A stretch of DNA of 11,030 nucleotides from Saccoglossus kowalevskii (lineage: Eukaryota; Hemichordata; Enteropneusta; Harrimaniidae), in contig NW_003155736.1 of the NCBI RefSeq assembly GCF_000003605.2, positions 960,607 through 971,636 of the forward strand. The letters run 5' to 3'. This document shows positions 8,200 to 11,030 of this stretch, piece by piece. Every line of letters begins with the position of its first letter. Positions within the stretch are counted from its first letter, which is position 1. Below the pieces are notes generated by a model. It saw only the letters and a program-made list of their open reading frames with translations. It made no database searches and had not been told where the DNA came from. The translations under genes were made by a program, and so were the position numbers.

Positions 8200-8580
8200 A
8201 TAACTCCTCCTGGCTACACATTATTCACTTTTGAATTAATTGGAACTTCTAGTGCGCTGTCAATGTCATCTTGGTCAAATAAGCACTCATAATGACGTTT
8301 ATGCTGCATATTTTAATGGCACTTTTGTTTTTAACTGCCACAAACTACAATGAAGATAAATGAACGTCATTAGATAGAAGAATGTACATGATTGTTCGAT
8401 ACACATCAACTAAGCCAAACAAAGGACTATTTCAACTAAAAGAATATGCCATTGAATTGAAGCATCAATAACTAATTCACAATGATATAGGACAATCATT
8501 GTTACAATAGGAAAAATATACCAAAAACCTTGATGTTCTAAATGCATATTTATTGCAAGTCTGGGAGACCAATTGTTTTA
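8200..8580. other. AT-rich spacer without visible features
   Basis: I see no gene, repeat or RNA signature between the small frame at 7989-8195 and the X-box at 8595. Confidence 0.4.
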
Positions 8581-8594
8581 TCACCGACGTATGT

Positions 8595-8607
8595 GTTGCT
8601 AAGTAAC
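8595..8607. promoter_or_regulatory. X-box-like (RFX) motif 1
   Basis: GTTGCTAAGTAAC fits the imperfect inverted repeat of an RFX site, with half-sites GTTGCT and AGTAAC and a one-base spacer. RFX factors control ciliary genes in metazoans. It lies about 180 bases before a second, better X-box and about 320-400 bases before candidate first exons. Confidence 0.35.
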
Positions 8608-8760
8608 CCAAATTTACCATTTAAAAAGAAAATCGTAACGTATGACTACAGATTGATTATGTGTCAAAACTGTTGTGCATAAATTATTGAACATTGGAAT
8701 AGAAGCACATCATAATGTTTTACCCTAGAAGATAAACGAGTGTACAGAAACGTTAGAATA

Positions 8761-8935
8761 GCATACAGTCTCTTGTTTATTTGTTGGTGTTACCATGGCA
8801 ATGTGTAAATGGCGAAAGCCGTATTGGCGCGAAATAATCATGCTTATTTCGTGGTAAACCAGCTTTCGCCATTTATACACTCCCATATTTTATTTTATTA
8901 AAAAACACCGACAAAATGAACAAGAGACTGTATGC
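8761..8935. repeat. Nested 175-bp inverted repeat (imperfect palindrome)
   Basis: The outer arms 8761-8791 and 8904-8935 match over about 31 bases with two substitutions and one indel; both read GCATACAGTCTCTTGTT from the outside in. The middle arms GTGTAAATGGCGAAAGC (8803-8819) and the complement of GCTTTCGCCATTTATACAC (8862-8880) match except for a 2-base indel. The innermost stem CGAAATAA/TTATTTCG (8830-8837 and 8844-8851) has a six-base loop. Between outer and middle arms the two sides differ: the left has an X-box, the right an AT-rich run. The right outer arm contains the ATG of the 8916 frame; the equivalent left position has lost the ATG. It could be a foldback element, an inverted local duplication of a promoter, or a divergent regulatory region. 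No flanking target-site duplication is seen. Confidence 0.85.
8789..8802. promoter_or_regulatory. X-box (RFX) motif 2, near-perfect palindrome
   Basis: GTTACCATGGCAAT differs by one base from the palindromic X-box consensus GTTRCCATGGYAAC. It lies in the left arm of the nested inverted repeat and is missing from the right arm. Its distance of 114-196 bases to the ATGs at 8916 and 8998 is in the range usual for ciliary gene X-boxes. Confidence 0.45.
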
Positions 8936-8965
8936 GAGACTAGAGAAACGGCTAAAAAAACACAG
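8916..8965 (+). CDS. Candidate first coding exon, basic N-terminus
   Basis: An ATG in ACAAAATGAAC opens the peptide MNKRLYARLEKRLKKH, strongly basic and helical. A good donor CACAG|GTATCT follows after 50 bases (phase 2). Read through unspliced, the frame stays open to 9125 (69 codons), but the later part loses the strongly basic helical character. The ATG lies in the right outer arm of the palindrome. It may be a real short first exon, an upstream ORF for the 8998 frame, or chance. No family is recognised. Confidence 0.2.
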
Positions 8966-8997
8966 GTATCTTAATGCTATAGTGACAAAGTACCACA

Positions 8998-9139
8998 ATG
9001 GCGACAACGTCACCAATTCTTTTAGCTGCACGACTCATAGTGGTTTCCACTCGGCCACCGGGCATTCTTCAAAAACGGTGCTTAATTTCCGCGCTCAGAA
9101 CGTGCATCCCGACAATGCCAGATGAAAGCAATGGTGGGG
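8998..9139 (+). CDS. Candidate first exon with a mitochondrial-type presequence
   Basis: The ATG has a good context (CACAATGGCG, A at -3 and G at +4). The 47-codon stretch begins MATTSPILLAARLIVVSTRP, continues with GILQKRCLISALRT and ends near PDESNGG. Its first 35 residues contain Arg, Lys, Ser, Thr and Leu but no acidic residue until the Asp-Glu near 42-43, as expected of a mitochondrial targeting presequence. Sequence quality changes sharply at GGTGG|GGTGAGC: beyond it the frame continues to 9261 but becomes AT-rich and hydrophobic, as intron would. This supports a donor with GT at 9140-9141 (phase 1). X-box motifs lie 196 and 391 bases upstream. The product is not recognised. A signal anchor, or chance in a locally GC-richer patch, are alternatives. 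Confidence 0.3.
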
Positions 9140-9261
9140 GTGAGCACCTTACAAACGTGGTGGTAATATTTCTCTGTGTTAATATAAATATATACATGTA
9201 CATTATAACTTTACTAAATAACGGTGTCGTCAATGTCAACCCCATTCTGGTTAAAATCTGA

Positions 9262-9360
9262 GGTATTGTACTGTGTGGATTTAAATTTATTTTATATATT
9301 TTATTTTTACTATCTTAATTTTGTCACTTTAACGATCGCCACACACAACTGAATCAACGC
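9262..9360. other. AT-rich spacer, probable intron or intergenic sequence
   Basis: This is a very AT-rich run with TTTATTTTATATATTTTATTT near 9287-9307. It carries no coding signal. Confidence 0.4.
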
Positions 9361-9407
9361 CTATATAACGAGATCTCAACGAGATCCCCTTTGGATTGTT
9401 TAATCAA

Positions 9408-9460
9408 CCAATTAGAGACTCCCTTCTATAACGCGCCTGGTGACGCCACCGGTCAGAAAC
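9408..9460 (+). promoter_or_regulatory. Compact core promoter before the ATG at 9485
   Basis: In order there are CCAAT (9408-9412), TATAAC (9427-9432), a CRE-like TGACGCCA (9441-9448) and an initiator-like GGTCAGAAA (9451-9459). The distance from the TATA to the TCAG adenine is about 27 bases. A second TATATAA lies further up at 9362-9368, beside the direct repeat AACGAGATCTC/AACGAGATCCC. The arrangement is orderly enough to support a real start site about 30 bases before the ATG, but it is inferred from motifs alone. Confidence 0.4.
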
Positions 9461-9484
9461 AGGTCACAAACACACTCAAATAAA

Positions 9485-9540
9485 ATGGCGGATTCTACCG
9501 ATGTTAGCGACAAAATCGATCGGGAAAACACTACTTTTTG
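9485..9540 (+). CDS. Candidate first coding exon, MADSTDVSDK...
   Basis: An ATG in strong context (AAAATGGCGG) opens MADSTDVSDKIDRENTTF, then meets the donor TTTTG|GTAGGT (phase 2). If not spliced there, the frame stops two codons later. The peptide is acidic and hydrophilic, typical of many cytosolic N-termini, with no recognisable family. A promoter-like motif set lies directly upstream. The next good acceptor is at 9950 or 9963. Joining in phase 2 to either gives only 8-11 more codons, so either the true second exon lies elsewhere or this is a noncoding or micropeptide first exon. Confidence 0.35.
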
Positions 9541-9599
9541 GTAGGTTTATAATTGTTTAATGCAAAGAAAATCATATATGATTTTTATGATTATATGGT

Positions 9600-9800
9600 G
9601 GCTTAAATGGTTCCAGCTTAGGCCGTTATTTTGCGTAATTATTCCATGAGTAACGAGTTTTTCCATAGGTTCGACCGAACTCTGAAAACCGGTAACTTTT
9701 TGTGGTCGCTTGCCCGGAAACGGAAACGGGTGATATTTTGTTGAATATCGGACCGAAATCGTCTACGGTATTGAAGCCATAGCTGAAAATATTCATCAAA
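9600..9800. other. GC-richer unexplained block inside the presumed intron
   Basis: Between AT-rich flanks sits a block with CpG-containing words (GGTTCGACCGAACTC, CGGAAACGGAAACGGG, GACCGAAATCGTC) and a 60-codon open minus-strand frame (9639-9821). On the minus strand TATTTTCAG at about 9783 resembles an acceptor. The minus-strand peptide is very Arg-rich (QYRRRFRSDIQQNITRFRFR) and not recognised. A dispersed repeat or a conserved noncoding block is as likely as an exon. Confidence 0.3.
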
Positions 9801-9963
9801 ATGTATAAACATAATGTACAATGATTCTTTATTAAAGTAGTTGAGTTGATTTGGGTTGGAAAAAAATATTTGTCCTTGTTTATTTATAGCTGTTTACAGT
9901 GTTCAAGTCTAATCATTGTGATTTACTTATAATTTTTGTTTTCATTCTAGTTATTATGCCCAG

Positions 9964-10046
9964 TTTTCGGTGTAAAACTGGATCGACGACTGAGTAAACG
10001 AAGCTTGGCTGGCGAAGATGCAGCAGGGAGTATACACATTTGTTGA
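9964..10046 (+). CDS. Candidate terminal exon
   Basis: The pyrimidine-rich run ATTTTTGTTTTCATTCTAG ends at 9950, and a second AG (GCCCAG) follows at 9963. After it comes a locally GC-richer stretch with an open frame FGVKLDRRLSKRSLAGEDA, then AGSIHIC and TGA at 10044-10046. If the donor at 9139/9140 (phase 1) is joined to the acceptor after 9963, the frame is continuous and would give a protein of about 74 residues. Using the AG at 9950 selects a different frame, VIMPSFRCKTGSTTE, which stops sooner. I do not recognise either ending. AT-rich sequence resumes after 10050. No canonical AATAAA is near; the first is at about 10344. Confidence 0.25.
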
Positions 10047-10049
10047 CAA

Positions 10050-10196
10050 AATATTCAAAAAATGTAAAATGCTGTAATTTTCTATTAATGGTTTATGCAA
10101 CTAAGTTATTGACTTGTACATAAATTGTAATGTACAAGAAGATTGCCCGTAGAGTATACTGACAAGTATTTATTGTAAAAAATGTGATACTATTCA
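10050..10196. other. AT-rich spacer before repeat copy B
   Basis: No coding signal or repeat is seen. It may include the 3' untranslated region of the candidate gene. Confidence 0.35.
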
Positions 10197-11030
10197 TTCC
10201 TCAGCTCCTGAGAGCGAGGTTATTTGTAGATATGTTGGCGATCGCCGCTGTGTCTGCGGAAGTACTATGGGAGATTGCATGATGGGAGTGAAAAGTCTTT
10301 TGATCAGTAAAATAATTTTAGAAAATTGAAAGTGACTGTGAAATAAAGGTTGGTTTTAAATATTAAATATCATGACATTTGGATGTAATAATGAAAATAA
10401 ATTGAACTGGTATGAAACGGCAGTACATGTAGCCAGAACGCAAGGTCAGAATCCGGGGTCAAAATACGTTACAATACATCCATCAAGGCGGTTGCAAAGT
10501 GTCAACAACTATGGATGAGGTAAAAGACTTCGTTTGCAGTTTGCGTGAATGGCCCGGGAGAAAAAAATCATGCAAATTCTGTGCTTCGGTAACAGTATTT
10601 GCTTCTTCTTTTTTTTGTGCAATGGAAATTAATACAAGAAATGCTGCCAATATAGTACACTAAACAACCCTGGGACGTTTATCTTGAGAAATTGAGAAGA
10701 CGAAAATCCCCTGGGACAGTCGTTGTGAAACAATAGACATGACACCAGGGTATCAAGTTTATTTTGATTATTTGAAGATGGACTGCTGCCTTATGGAAGA
10801 GCAAAGTTCAATGTCATTGGCACAGTAATTACGTTTTTAGAGGGGTGACTCGCTAGAAGTATTCGCCGAGACTCCAGATTTCTCATTTGGGTTCTGTCAC
10901 CAAACTGCACGTTTTGACGACTCGTATGCACTTCTGGGACTTGTAATAATTTTCTGGAAACTGCATTGCAAATCACATATTTTCCTTATTAATTGTTCAT
11001 AATTTTATTTTCAGTTTTCATTGTTCATAA
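10197..11030. repeat. Dispersed direct repeat, copy B, longer than copy A
   Basis: This matches copy A (495-1005) in the same orientation and order of blocks. It contains about 240 bases with no counterpart in A (roughly 10331-10574) and a further expansion between 10690 and 10830. The extra segments start in AT-rich text and include a CCCGGG-containing patch at 10553-10558. The minus-strand open frame at 10791-10976 shares only a short patch (SHPSKNV) with the minus-strand frame of copy A, so DNA-level rather than protein-level relatedness is the better explanation. The copy runs to the window edge, so its true right end is not known. Confidence 0.8.

Noticed and set aside
495-11030. LTR retrotransposon bounded by the two direct repeats
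   Set aside because: The copies differ in length and by several indels. They lack clear TG...CA ends, primer-binding and polypurine tracts, and there is no gag or pol coding sequence between them.

Overview
The window looks like noncoding DNA from a eukaryotic nuclear genome, probably a marine or other aquatic invertebrate. It is AT-rich. No open frame exceeds about 130 codons, ribosome-binding-site or operon logic is absent, and there is no recognisable conserved protein domain. Instead it holds tandem repeats, a short DNA transposon with a target-site duplication, inverted repeats, eukaryotic promoter-type motifs and plausible GT/AG splice sites. The lineage is an inference, since no diagnostic gene is present.

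Left part (1-1910). The window opens inside a minisatellite with an 81-bp higher-order period (1 to about 400). A low-copy repeat segment follows (495 to about 1005) and has a diverged direct copy at the far right (10197-11030). Next come a C-rich tract able to form a G-quadruplex on the minus strand (1062-1085), a more GC-rich block with the longest open frame in the window (1323-1718, unrecognised), and a small tandem array of a 14-16-bp unit around CGTAACTCGA (1829-1900).

Middle part (1910-7790). This is mostly featureless AT-rich sequence. The exceptions are a promoter-like cluster at 3029-3165 (a perfect 15-bp inverted repeat resembling NRF1 sites, plus ETS motifs), an isolated CGCATGCGCA at 3621, a tRNA D-arm-like scrap at 5177-5199, two weak coding-like stretches (5337-5411 and 5623-5892), and a full CRE at 6793.

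Right part (7790-11030). A 144-bp MITE-like element (7798-7941) is flanked by the 5-bp repeat GTGTA. A small ORF lies directly downstream, behind a TATA motif that begins inside the right-hand flanking repeat. Two X-box (RFX-type) motifs and a 175-bp nested inverted repeat (8761-8935) come before several possible first exons: 8916-8965, 8998-9139 and 9485-9540. All three end at plausible GT donors. A pyrimidine-rich acceptor at about 9940-9963 leads into a short, more GC-rich open stretch ending at 10046. The best guess is one small multi-exon gene, or alternative first exons, on the + strand between about 8.9 and 10.05 kb. Its product is not recognised and the splice model is inferred.

I found no convincing new system such as a defence, mobile or biosynthetic locus. 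The strongest direct observations are the MITE with its flanking repeat, the large nested palindrome, the two tandem arrays and the direct repeat near the two ends of the window.
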